Part shown: positions 1 to 7,061 of the stretch, in pieces
How the letters are laid out: each line of letters starts with the position of its first letter
Numbering within the stretch: the first letter of the stretch is position 1
NCBI GenBank assembly: GCA_031268525.1
Contig: JAIRXA010000004.1
Coordinates: forward strand, 1-9,433
Source: Coriobacteriales bacterium
Lineage (GTDB): Bacteria; Actinomycetota; Coriobacteriia; Coriobacteriales; UBA8131
DNA: 9,433 nucleotides
Direction: 5' to 3'
Position numbers and translations under genes: made by a program
The notes under the pieces: model-generated
The model's database searches: none
Told to the model about the DNA's origin: nothing
Seen by the model: only the letters and a program-made list of their open reading frames with translations

Positions 1-791
1 GTCAGGCCAGCGCCCAGGTGATAGGCCTGCTCGTCTTCCTCAAAGACCTTGAGCTCCGCGATGTCATGCAGGAAGAGAAAATCCCGCTGCCGTTCTTCTG
101 CAACCATCAGATCCGTGCCACCGCCATAGGGTACAAGCGATTGCTCAGCAAGCGCCTCCAGGGCGGCGTCAAGCGTAGTGGGAGCAAGAACGCTTGGCGT
201 GGGCTTGTTGCCGTCTGACGTGGGCTCGGTGGCACCAGCCGCGGATGCGTGCACGCTTGCGGCCGCGTTTGCGGAGGCGTCCCTGTCAGAAATGTCCTCC
301 TGCTCCACGGAGCCCCACAAGCCGACGCCCTCTTGTGCGGCCTCAAGGATGGCGGCTACGATGGCGTTATAGCCGGTGCAGCGACAGAGATTACCACTGA
401 TGGCTTCACGCACCTCGTGGGCCGTGGGATCAGGCTTTTTGGAAAGCAGTGCCTCGGCAGCCAACACCATGCCGGGGATGCAGTAGCCGCATTGTACGGC
501 CGTGTGCCGGGCAAAGGTTGCGTCCAAAACCTTGAAGCGCTCGGTAGACCGATAACCCTCGATGGTCAAAAGTTCCGAGCCACCCACGCGACCGATGGCC
601 ACCATGCAACTGTTCACCATCACGCCGTCCAAAAGCACGGCGCAGGCGCCGCACTCGCCTTCACGGCAGCCGCACTTGACACCGGTATCTTCGAAATCCC
701 TACGGAGTACATCCAGCAGCTTGAGGCTGGGATCGCCTTTCCACACAACTTCTCGTCCGTTGAGTCTGAAAGCCACCTCACGAAGCGTCAT
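1..791 (-). CDS. [2Fe-2S]-FAD fusion subunit of xanthine dehydrogenase-type enzyme (3' end beyond window)
   Basis: Open reading frame of 263 complete codons that runs off the window at base 1. Residues 1-155 form the two iron-sulfur domains of molybdenum hydroxylases: a plant-ferredoxin-type site with C42, C47, C50 and C62 (motif GCREGECGAC, 41-50) and a helical site with C101, C104, C136 and C138 (CGYC, CRC). An Asp/Ala/Ser-rich linker spans about 162-200. Residues 219-231 (LVPYGGGTDLMVA) match the start of the FAD-binding domain of XdhB/YgfM/CoxM proteins, so the protein is a [2Fe-2S]-FAD fusion in the same order as the small subunit (XdhA) of two-subunit bacterial xanthine dehydrogenases. 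It would pass electrons from a molybdenum site through two [2Fe-2S] clusters to FAD, or the reverse. It lies 20 bases after the stand-alone molybdenum subunit, its natural partner. ATG at 791 was chosen because AAGGAG stands 5 bases upstream; an in-frame ATG at 812, overlapping the upstream TGA, would add seven residues. Confidence 0.9.
   Translation of the reverse strand, partial: MTLREVAFRLNGREVVWKGDPSLKLLDVLRRDFEDTGVKCGCREGECGACAVLLDGVMVNSCMVAIGRVGGSELLTIEGYRSTERFKVLDATFARHTAVQCGYCIPGMVLAAEALLSKKPDPTAHEVREAISGNLCRCTGYNAIVAAILEAAQEGVGLWGSVEQEDISDRDASANAAASVHASAAGATEPTSDGNKPTPSVLAPTTLDAALEALAEQSLVPYGGGTDLMVAEERQRDFLFLHDIAELKVFEEDEQAYHLGAGL
192..308 (-). other. Low-complexity Asp/Ala/Ser-rich interdomain linker
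   Basis: Codons 162-200 of the [2Fe-2S]-FAD subunit encode a low-complexity stretch rich in Ala, Ser, Asp, Thr and Pro (for example DRDASANAAASVHASAAG) joining the iron-sulfur part to the FAD part. It has no hydrophobic core and reads as a disordered tether. The boundaries are approximate. Confidence 0.7.
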
Positions 792-796
792 AGCAT

Positions 797-802
797 CTCC
801 TT
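797..802 (-). promoter_or_regulatory. Ribosome binding site deciding the 791 start
   Basis: On the minus strand AAGGAG lies 5 bases before the ATG at 791. The upstream gene's TGA (814-812) shares its last base with an in-frame ATG at 812 (TGATG), so that ATG could also be used through translational coupling. It has no comparable ribosome site of its own, and ATG at 791 begins directly with the conserved ferredoxin fold. Confidence 0.7.
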
Positions 803-811
803 CGCCACGCA

Positions 812-2950
812 TCAGGCCACCCCCTTCCGCCTGTTGTCATCATGCAAAATGTTCAGGGCCTCTTCGGCGGTCAAGGGAATGTGATTCAGGCCGACGGTGT
901 CCAATGCCTGCTCAGCAGCCGCGATGAAGGCGGCGGGCATACCTACCAGCGGTAGCTCACCGGCACCCTTGGCGCCGTAGGGTCCCTGGGGGTACTCGCA
1001 GACGTGCAACCATACATCCAGGTTCTCAATGTCCAGAGAAGTGGGAATCAGGTAGTCGCTGTAGCTGTTGTTCCGAATGCGGCCATTCGCGTCGGTGAAC
1101 ATCTGCTCCATCGACGAGTAACCCAGGCCCTGCAAGACGCCACCCTCCATCTGGCCGACTACCACGCCTTCATCAATGGGCGTACCCACATCAAAGCAGC
1201 TCCAGCAACCGACGATCTTGTTGGTGCCTGTCAGACTGTCAAAACACAGTTCTACGGCGGATACCCCCCAGGCATAGGTGGGATAGGCGTCTCCGCTGAA
1301 GGTCGCCAGGTCAAAGGGCATCAGGAAGTCGGGGTGCACATAGCGTTCCTCGATATGTTGCTCTTCGCCATCGCGCCACTGCTTACGCAATTTGATGGCT
1401 GCTCGGCGCAACAGTTCGCCCACCACCATCAGTGAACGCGAAGCTACGGTGGGGCCGGAATCCGGTATACGTGAGGTATCGGGATTGTTGATGACGACCT
1501 GCTCGTAGGGGATACCCAGTTCCTTCGCCACAATCTTGCTGAAGGTCGTTTTCAGCCCCTGACCGATGTCGCAGTTGGAGGCAAGAATCTCCACCTGCCC
1601 ATCGGCGCTTTTGTGCAGGGCGGTAACGGCCTTGATAAAATCGCGTTCACCCGAGCCCGTAAAACCAGCGCCATGAAACCACAGCGCCATGCCGATCCCC
1701 TGCCGATAACGACCTGTCTGAGGCTGGGTATAGGTTGCGCGCTTGCTTCGATAATCGCTTCTTGCCAGCACCTCTGCGACCATCTGTTGCACCGGCACCG
1801 GATAGTGGTAGCGTCCGCCCGTGGCGGTGGTATCGCCCTGCTCTACCAGATTTGCCAGCTTGAAATCCAGAGAATCCCTGTTCAGCGCCACGGCGATATG
1901 ATCCATGATCAGTTCGACGGCAAAGAAGGTCTGTGGTGCACCGAAGCCACGATAGGCGCCACAGGGCACGGTATTGGTCTTAAATGCGCGACCCTGCACC
2001 TTGAGGTTGGCGACTTCATAGACGCCAGGCGCCGCAATGATACCGCGCTGCAAGACCACCGGCGTCAAAGTCGTAAAAGCGCCAGAATTAAAGCGCACAT
2101 CGATATCCATGGCGGTAACCTTGCCGTCTTTTACGGCTACCCGATAATGACAGCGCGAGGGATGACGTTTGCTGGTAAACTCCATGTCCTCGCGTCGGTC
2201 GAAGATGACCCGCACCGCCTGCCCGCCTGCCTTGAGCGTAGCCACCGCCACCTGCGCGGCCAGAAACGACGGATAGGCCTCCTTGCCGCCAAAGCCGCCG
2301 CCTGTGTAGTCCTGCTGAATACGTACCTGACTGCTCTCCAGGCCGCAGACCTTGGCTACCGCACCGCTCACATAGAAAGGACACTGCATACTGCCGTGGA
2401 TGTACAGCACGCCGTCTGCGTAGCTGGCAATCATGCCCTGAGGCTCCAGATAGGCCTGTTCCTGATAGCTGGTCTGAAAGTCTTCCTCAAAAATCTGGTC
2501 GGCGGCGTCGAAGGCTTCCTGTAGGTCGCCCTGCTCATAGTGATAGTCAAAAAATACCGTGTCTGAATCGTCGATATCCAGAATGGCCGGCAGCGGCTCG
2601 TAGTCCACCTCGGTTGCCTTGGCAAAGGCCTCAACCTGCTGTTCGTCCGGACCGATGATCATGGCCACCACATCGCCGATGTAGTTCACCTCATCGTCCG
2701 CAAAGGCCTTGCCGTCGTCTTCCACCACGTGTACCGAGTTCTCGCCCGGAATGTCGCGATGGTCAACACCCTGATAGCCTTCGGGCATCGAGGGATACCG
2801 TATGCCCAGGATGCGGGCATGGGAGTGGGGCGAATGAATCAATGTGCCAAACAGCATGCCATCGGTTGGGAAATCGCCCACGAACAGCGCGCTGCCGTCC
2901 ATCTTTTCCCGGTGGTCTTTCTTGATAACGCTCGTACTGATTTCACGCAT
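812..2950 (-). CDS. xdhA: Xanthine dehydrogenase-type molybdenum-binding subunit (stand-alone)
   Basis: A protein of 712 residues with only the two molybdopterin domains of the xanthine dehydrogenase family: the small N-terminal domain (about 12-120) and the large cofactor-binding domain (about 140-705). By analogy with bovine xanthine dehydrogenase the visible active-site set is Q189 (SMQ), TGGGFGGKE at 216-224, E254 (bovine E802), R302 (bovine R880), AYRGFG at 332-337 with the aromatic residue that stacks on the substrate, GQG at 463-465, and the catalytic base E665 in KGAGELP (bovine E1261). The Glu/Arg pair argues for a purine substrate. It lacks iron-sulfur clusters and FAD, so it needs a partner; the [2Fe-2S]-FAD subunit starts 20 bases downstream. 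A start at TTG 3004 would add 18 residues, but the ATG at 2950 follows a perfect AGGAGG and is preferred. Hypoxanthine/xanthine oxidation is most likely; another purine or N-heterocycle is possible. Confidence 0.93.
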   Translation of the reverse strand: MREISTSVIKKDHREKMDGSALFVGDFPTDGMLFGTLIHSPHSHARILGIRYPSMPEGYQGVDHRDIPGENSVHVVEDDGKAFADDEVNYIGDVVAMIIGPDEQQVEAFAKATEVDYEPLPAILDIDDSDTVFFDYHYEQGDLQEAFDAADQIFEEDFQTSYQEQAYLEPQGMIASYADGVLYIHGSMQCPFYVSGAVAKVCGLESSQVRIQQDYTGGGFGGKEAYPSFLAAQVAVATLKAGGQAVRVIFDRREDMEFTSKRHPSRCHYRVAVKDGKVTAMDIDVRFNSGAFTTLTPVVLQRGIIAAPGVYEVANLKVQGRAFKTNTVPCGAYRGFGAPQTFFAVELIMDHIAVALNRDSLDFKLANLVEQGDTTATGGRYHYPVPVQQMVAEVLARSDYRSKRATYTQPQTGRYRQGIGMALWFHGAGFTGSGERDFIKAVTALHKSADGQVEILASNCDIGQGLKTTFSKIVAKELGIPYEQVVINNPDTSRIPDSGPTVASRSLMVVGELLRRAAIKLRKQWRDGEEQHIEERYVHPDFLMPFDLATFSGDAYPTYAWGVSAVELCFDSLTGTNKIVGCWSCFDVGTPIDEGVVVGQMEGGVLQGLGYSSMEQMFTDANGRIRNNSYSDYLIPTSLDIENLDVWLHVCEYPQGPYGAKGAGELPLVGMPAAFIAAAEQALDTVGLNHIPLTAEEALNILHDDNRRKGVA

Positions 2951-2956
2951 TCCATT

Positions 2957-2962
2957 CCTCCT
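2957..2962 (-). promoter_or_regulatory. Ribosome binding site deciding the 2950 start
   Basis: A perfect AGGAGG on the minus strand, 6 bases before the ATG at 2950. It fixes this start over the TTG at 3004, which has no purine-rich site before it and would add an N-terminal stretch (VKGHRRQKP...) not expected in the family. An ATG at 2955 is out of frame. Confidence 0.85.
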
Positions 2963-3020
2963 GAAAATCTCTGCAGGTTTTTGCCTGCGGTGCCCCTTGA
3001 CCAACAGCGCAGAGGCGCTT

Positions 3021-4481
3021 CTATCTCTCCAGATCCGGCAGGGCGCGATGTAGATAGCGACCCTGTCCCTCGCGTCCGATAAATTCTCCTGCCTTCATGA
3101 TCGCTACCCCCCTGCTGAATGTCATGATTGGCCACCCTGTGACGTGCCAGCCCTCCCAGGGTGTGTAATCCACGTGTTCGTGGAGAAGTTCGTGCGTCAC
3201 CTCGACCTCCCGACCTGCATCAAACAGTACGATATCGGCGTCGCTGCCGACAGCAATGGTGCCCTTTTGCGGGTAGAGGCCAAAACGTCGAGCTGGAAGC
3301 GTTGAGGTCAGCGCCACGAAACGCGAAAGCGACATGTCCCGCTTGACCACGCCTTCGGAATGCATGAGCGCAAGTCGCAGCTCAACGCCTGGGATACCAT
3401 TGGGACAGAGTCTGAAGTCGCGAGCGCCCCGTGCCTGTTTCTCCGTAAAGAAGAAGGGACAGTGATCGGTGCCGATGACGTCAATGCGTCCGTCCAGACA
3501 GGCCTCCCACAGCGCCTCGCGATCACGCTCGTGACGCAGAGGCGGACTCATGAGGTACTTCAGTCCCTCATCACCGGGATCGTCGTAGTGTGCGGCGTCC
3601 AGCGTCAGGTACTGCGGGCAGGTCTCCAGGAAAACCGGTAGGGGAGTAGGGCTCTTCTGGTGGGGGTCGCCAACGGCCGACTCAGACTGCGCATCCCGCT
3701 CTGACTGTGCATCCTGTGCATCCGGCCCCCATGCGACATCCGCAGCAAGCAGGCTGGCAGCAGCGGAGGTGTGGACGAGATACAGTGGCGCACCGCCAAC
3801 GGTACGAGACAGGGCGATCATGCGGCCAACGGCCTCGGCTTCGGCATAGTCGGGACGGCTTGAGGCATGGCAACGTGCCTGCGTATGCCCCTCGGCCATC
3901 ACGCTTTCACGCAGCCAGCTGACGATGGCGTGGTTTTCGCAATGTACACAGATCATCATGCCCAGCTCACGGGCGCGCGCCAGTACGCGCAGTATGGACT
4001 CGTCGTCCAGGCGCTGATCGTAGGTTAAGTATAGCTTGAGACTCGTGACACCCTGACGCACCAGCTGATCCATCTCGGCCAGGACGTTGTCGTCAACATG
4101 GCCAACAACGCCGTGAAAGCCATAGTCGATCACCGCCTTACCATCGGCAAGCACATGATAGGCATCCAGCTGGTGTTGCAGTGAGCAGCCCACCGGTCCG
4201 AAAGCCATATGATCGACGATGGTCGTGGTGCCACCGCAGGCTGCGGCAATGCTGCCTGTCAGAAAACTGTCCGCCGCTCGCGCCGTACCCACAAGCAGGT
4301 CCATATGGGTATGCACATCGACGCCCCCGGGCAGCACCAGAAGACCAGAGGCATCGATGACTTCTTCACCAGGCAGGGGAGAGAGTCCCGCTGCGAGCTC
4401 GGCGATCTTTTCTCCGCGTATGCGTACATCAGATGCGATAACGCCCTCGGCGGTTACGACGGTTCCGTTGATGATCAGCAT
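3021..4481 (-). CDS. hydA: Dihydropyrimidinase / D-hydantoinase-like cyclic amidohydrolase
   Basis: A 486-residue member of the amidohydrolase superfamily, closest in motifs to dihydropyrimidinase/hydantoinase (E. coli HyuA is the cluster counterpart). The whole binuclear metal site is visible: H57 and H59 in DVHTHMD, the lysine that is carbamylated K149 in SLKLYLTY, H180 (VHCEN), H237 (LVHTSA) and D339 (GTDH). Y154 and N361 (PNGIPGVE) match the substrate-backbone contacts of D-hydantoinases. These enzymes hydrolyse cyclic amide bonds, which here suggests opening a ring of a purine-derived imide or ureide; the true substrate is not known. Between H237 and D339 lies an extra, repeat-rich segment (about 250-280). 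The ATG at 4481 is 8 bases after the upstream stop, and its ribosome site (AGGAGG, 4491-4486) overlaps that stop codon, so translation is probably coupled. The 70-base gap to the next gene holds only that gene's ribosome site. Confidence 0.93.
   Translation of the reverse strand: MLIINGTVVTAEGVIASDVRIRGEKIAELAAGLSPLPGEEVIDASGLLVLPGGVDVHTHMDLLVGTARAADSFLTGSIAAACGGTTTIVDHMAFGPVGCSLQHQLDAYHVLADGKAVIDYGFHGVVGHVDDNVLAEMDQLVRQGVTSLKLYLTYDQRLDDESILRVLARARELGMMICVHCENHAIVSWLRESVMAEGHTQARCHASSRPDYAEAEAVGRMIALSRTVGGAPLYLVHTSAAASLLAADVAWGPDAQDAQSERDAQSESAVGDPHQKSPTPLPVFLETCPQYLTLDAAHYDDPGDEGLKYLMSPPLRHERDREALWEACLDGRIDVIGTDHCPFFFTEKQARGARDFRLCPNGIPGVELRLALMHSEGVVKRDMSLSRFVALTSTLPARRFGLYPQKGTIAVGSDADIVLFDAGREVEVTHELLHEHVDYTPWEGWHVTGWPIMTFSRGVAIMKAGEFIGREGQGRYLHRALPDLER
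3678..3722 (-). repeat. Short tandem repeat in hydA encoding DAQ / DAQSER / DAQSES
   Basis: Reading on the minus strand, the unit GATGCACAG occurs twice in a row, extends to GATGCACAGTCAGAGCG, and recurs as GATGCGCAGTCTGAGTC. It encodes residues 254-268 (DAQ, DAQSER, DAQSES). The units are imperfect, so the repeat is diverged rather than freshly expanded. It sits in the additional loop of the hydantoinase between two metal-ligand motifs. Confidence 0.8.
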
Positions 4482-4489
4482 GCTGCCTC

Positions 4490-7048
4490 CTACTTCTTAT
4501 AATAGGTACCCCGCAGTGGTAGCGAGCGGCGATGCTTGCCATCAAGGCGGTAGTAGGCGTGAGCGCAGGCTGGGCTGGTGGGGATCAGGCAGAGTTCGCC
4601 GACGCCCTTGGCGCCATAGGCGTACTCCAGCAACCGCTCCTGTTCGATCTGGGTAAAGCGTACTTCCAGAGGCGGAACCTGTGTCGCGCGCGGCAGACCC
4701 AGGGTGCCATACTTGACCTTGGGGCGGCCATTCTCGAGGGGAAAATCTTCGGTCAGCGCAAAGCCCAGACCCATGACGATGCCGCCCTCAATCTGCCCGG
4801 CACAGGACCTGGGATTGACCGGAACGCCCACGTCATAGGCGGCCACCACCTTGGCGAGTTTGCCCTGCTCGTCCAGGAGCACGACCTGCGCGGCATAGGA
4901 GTACGACACATGGCTGACAGGGTTGGGCGTATCGGCGCCCATGCGGTCGGTGACGGGAGAGAACTCGCCATAGAACTCCTGCCCCTCCAGCAGGGACAGA
5001 TCGCGCCTGGCGCCCAGGGCCTCGGCAAGTTTCAGGCCGGCACGGCGGGTTGCCTCGCCGGTTACCACCGTCTGACGCGACGCGGTGGACGTACCGGCAT
5101 CCGGCGTACGCACGGTGTCCGGCGCCTCATGTACGATGTCTGAGGGCAAAAGCCCTGTGGCCTCGCAGATCATGTGCATACACATGGTGGCGATGCCCTG
5201 ACCCATGCAGGCTGCCGAGGTGCGTACGTGCACCTTGCCCTCTTCGATGGAGAGGAGGCAGCGGCCGGTGTCTGTCAGGCCCACCCCCTTGCCGCTGTTC
5301 TTGAAACCACAGGCAATACCGGCGCGGGGGTTGGACTCAAAGTCCTCGCGCACCAGCTCAAGGCATTCGACCATGGCCGTGTTGGCATCGGCAATCTGGC
5401 CGTTGGGAAGCACCTGACCGGGGCGAATGGCGTTCCTGTAGCGAATCTCCCAGGGCGAGATGCCCACCAGTTCCGCCAGCTCGTTGAGATTGCTCTCCAT
5501 GGCAAAGCAGCTTTGCGTGACGCCGAAGCCACGATAGGCGCCACTGACCACATTGTTGGTGTAGATCGCCATTCCCAGGATGTCAATGGTTTGGAAGTGG
5601 TAGGGGCCGGCCGCGTGTGTGCAGGCGCGCTGAAGCACCGGACCTCCCAGTGAGGCGTAGGCACCGGTGTCGGCAATCAGCAGCGCCTTCATGGCCGTCA
5701 ACTGCCCCTCGGCGTCACAGGACGTGGTCATCTCGATATCCATGGCATGACGCTTGGTATGAAAGTCGATGCTCTCCTGGCGACTGAACTTGACTTTCAC
5801 GGGCAGCTTGGTGTACCAGGCCATCAGCGCTGCGTGATGTTGGACACTCATGTCCTCCTTGCCACCAAACCCCCCGCCTACCAGGTTGGAGGTTACGCGC
5901 ACCTTTTCCAGGGGAATCTGCAGCATGTTCGCCGTCTCGCGACGGTCGTCGTAGACGCTTTGTCCGCCGGTGTAGAGGTGCAGACCATCGTCGCCCTCTG
6001 GTATCGCGACGGCGCATTCGGGCTCCATGAAGGCATGATCATTGTGCGGTGTGTGGTATTTGCGGGTAATGACAAAGGCGGCTTCGGCAATGGCCTTGTC
6101 TGGATCACCGCGATGCAGATACTCCTTGCTCATGATGTTGCCGCCAGGATGAATCAGGGGCGCATCCGCGCGTAGGGCGTCTGTGGGGCAGGTAACCGGC
6201 GGCAGTTCCTCGTAATCCACCTCGATCAGGGCCAGTATCTCATCCAGGCTACTCTGCTTGCTGGCGCCCACCAGGGCGATGGCATCGCCGATATAGCGCG
6301 TCTCACACCCCTCGGCGATCATCACGTCCCAGTCCTGCTTCAGATGCCCGATCTTATTGTTGGGCACGTCGGCGGCCGTAAGAATGCGTATGCAGTCTGG
6401 ATGCTGCTCGGCGGCAGAGATATCTATGCTGCGAATCAGAGCGCGTGGCGTAGGAGCACGCAGTGCCTTGGCAAAGATCATACCCTCCTCGTAGATATCA
6501 TCGCCGTAGATGCCGGTGCCCAGCACCTTTTCGGCCACATCGCTGCGAGAGCAGTCATCGGCAATGCCTGCGGTCTGCGACTGGGTGGGAATTTCCCGTC
6601 CACTGCGAAAATAATCCGCCGCCCGTATGATGGCGTCTTCGATCTTGGTGTAGCCGGTACAGCGGCAGATGTTGCCGTTGATGGCCTTCTTGATTTCCTC
6701 ACGTGTGGGTGTGAGGTTGCAGTCAAGCAGCGATTTGGCGCAGATTATCATGCCGGGAATGCAAAAACCGCACTGTACGGCACCAGCCTCGCCGAAGGCC
6801 TGCACATAGACTGCTTTTTCGCGCTCGCTCAGACCCTCAATCGTGATGATATCGGCACCTTCCAGCACCTCGGTCTTACGGATGCAGGCCTTTTGTGCCC
6901 GCCCGTTGATCAGCACCGTGCAGGTGCCACAGGCTCCGACGCTGCAACCGTCCTTCACCGAGGTCAGACGCAGGTCGTCGCGCAGGTAACGCAAGAGACT
7001 CTTGCCGGCGGGAAGGTCGTACGCGGCTCCGTTGATCGTCACATGCAT
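4490..7048 (-). CDS. xdh: [2Fe-2S]-molybdenum fusion hydroxylase, selenium-dependent xanthine dehydrogenase / XdhD type
   Basis: An 852-residue single chain. Residues 1-150 carry both [2Fe-2S] clusters: C35, C40, C43 and C55 (GCSVGACGTC), then C93, C96, C128 and C130 (CGFC, CRC). Residues about 165-845 are the molybdopterin domains: Q363, GGGFGGKE at 391-398, E425 (bovine E802), R474 (bovine R880), AYRGFG at 504-509, GQG at 616-618, and catalytic E818 in KGVGELC. There is no FAD domain. This layout is that of E. coli XdhD and of the clostridial/enterococcal selenium-dependent xanthine dehydrogenases; in the latter the selenium is a labile cofactor ligand, not selenocysteine, and no in-frame TGA is seen here. 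Neighbours ygfK and ssnA support that assignment. It needs an outside flavoprotein: YgfK or the downstream [2Fe-2S]-FAD subunit. It may oxidise purines or, driven by YgfK, reduce urate to xanthine. The ATG at 7048 has AAGGGAGG 7 bases upstream, overlapping the ssnA stop. Selenium use is inferred from family only. Confidence 0.93.
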   Translation of the reverse strand: MHVTINGAAYDLPAGKSLLRYLRDDLRLTSVKDGCSVGACGTCTVLINGRAQKACIRKTEVLEGADIITIEGLSEREKAVYVQAFGEAGAVQCGFCIPGMIICAKSLLDCNLTPTREEIKKAINGNICRCTGYTKIEDAIIRAADYFRSGREIPTQSQTAGIADDCSRSDVAEKVLGTGIYGDDIYEEGMIFAKALRAPTPRALIRSIDISAAEQHPDCIRILTAADVPNNKIGHLKQDWDVMIAEGCETRYIGDAIALVGASKQSSLDEILALIEVDYEELPPVTCPTDALRADAPLIHPGGNIMSKEYLHRGDPDKAIAEAAFVITRKYHTPHNDHAFMEPECAVAIPEGDDGLHLYTGGQSVYDDRRETANMLQIPLEKVRVTSNLVGGGFGGKEDMSVQHHAALMAWYTKLPVKVKFSRQESIDFHTKRHAMDIEMTTSCDAEGQLTAMKALLIADTGAYASLGGPVLQRACTHAAGPYHFQTIDILGMAIYTNNVVSGAYRGFGVTQSCFAMESNLNELAELVGISPWEIRYRNAIRPGQVLPNGQIADANTAMVECLELVREDFESNPRAGIACGFKNSGKGVGLTDTGRCLLSIEEGKVHVRTSAACMGQGIATMCMHMICEATGLLPSDIVHEAPDTVRTPDAGTSTASRQTVVTGEATRRAGLKLAEALGARRDLSLLEGQEFYGEFSPVTDRMGADTPNPVSHVSYSYAAQVVLLDEQGKLAKVVAAYDVGVPVNPRSCAGQIEGGIVMGLGFALTEDFPLENGRPKVKYGTLGLPRATQVPPLEVRFTQIEQERLLEYAYGAKGVGELCLIPTSPACAHAYYRLDGKHRRSLPLRGTYYKK

Positions 7049-7061
7049 GACGGAACCTCCC

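Noticed and set aside
1613..2524. A 303-codon plus-strand open frame opposite the stand-alone molybdenum subunit
   Set aside because: Antisense shadow; no motif, no ribosome site of note, and it lies fully inside a well-supported gene.
2973..2988. GCAGG/CCTGC hairpin with an A-rich loop between hydA and the next gene
   Set aside because: Only a 5-base stem and no U-run after it on the coding strand, so it is too weak to call a terminator.
2951..3004. Upstream TTG start for the stand-alone molybdenum subunit
   Set aside because: It would add 18 residues without family likeness and lacks a ribosome site, whereas the ATG at 2950 follows AGGAGG at good spacing.
4490..7048. Selenocysteine codon or SECIS element
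   Set aside because: No in-frame TGA exists in the gene; selenium in this family is a cofactor ligand.
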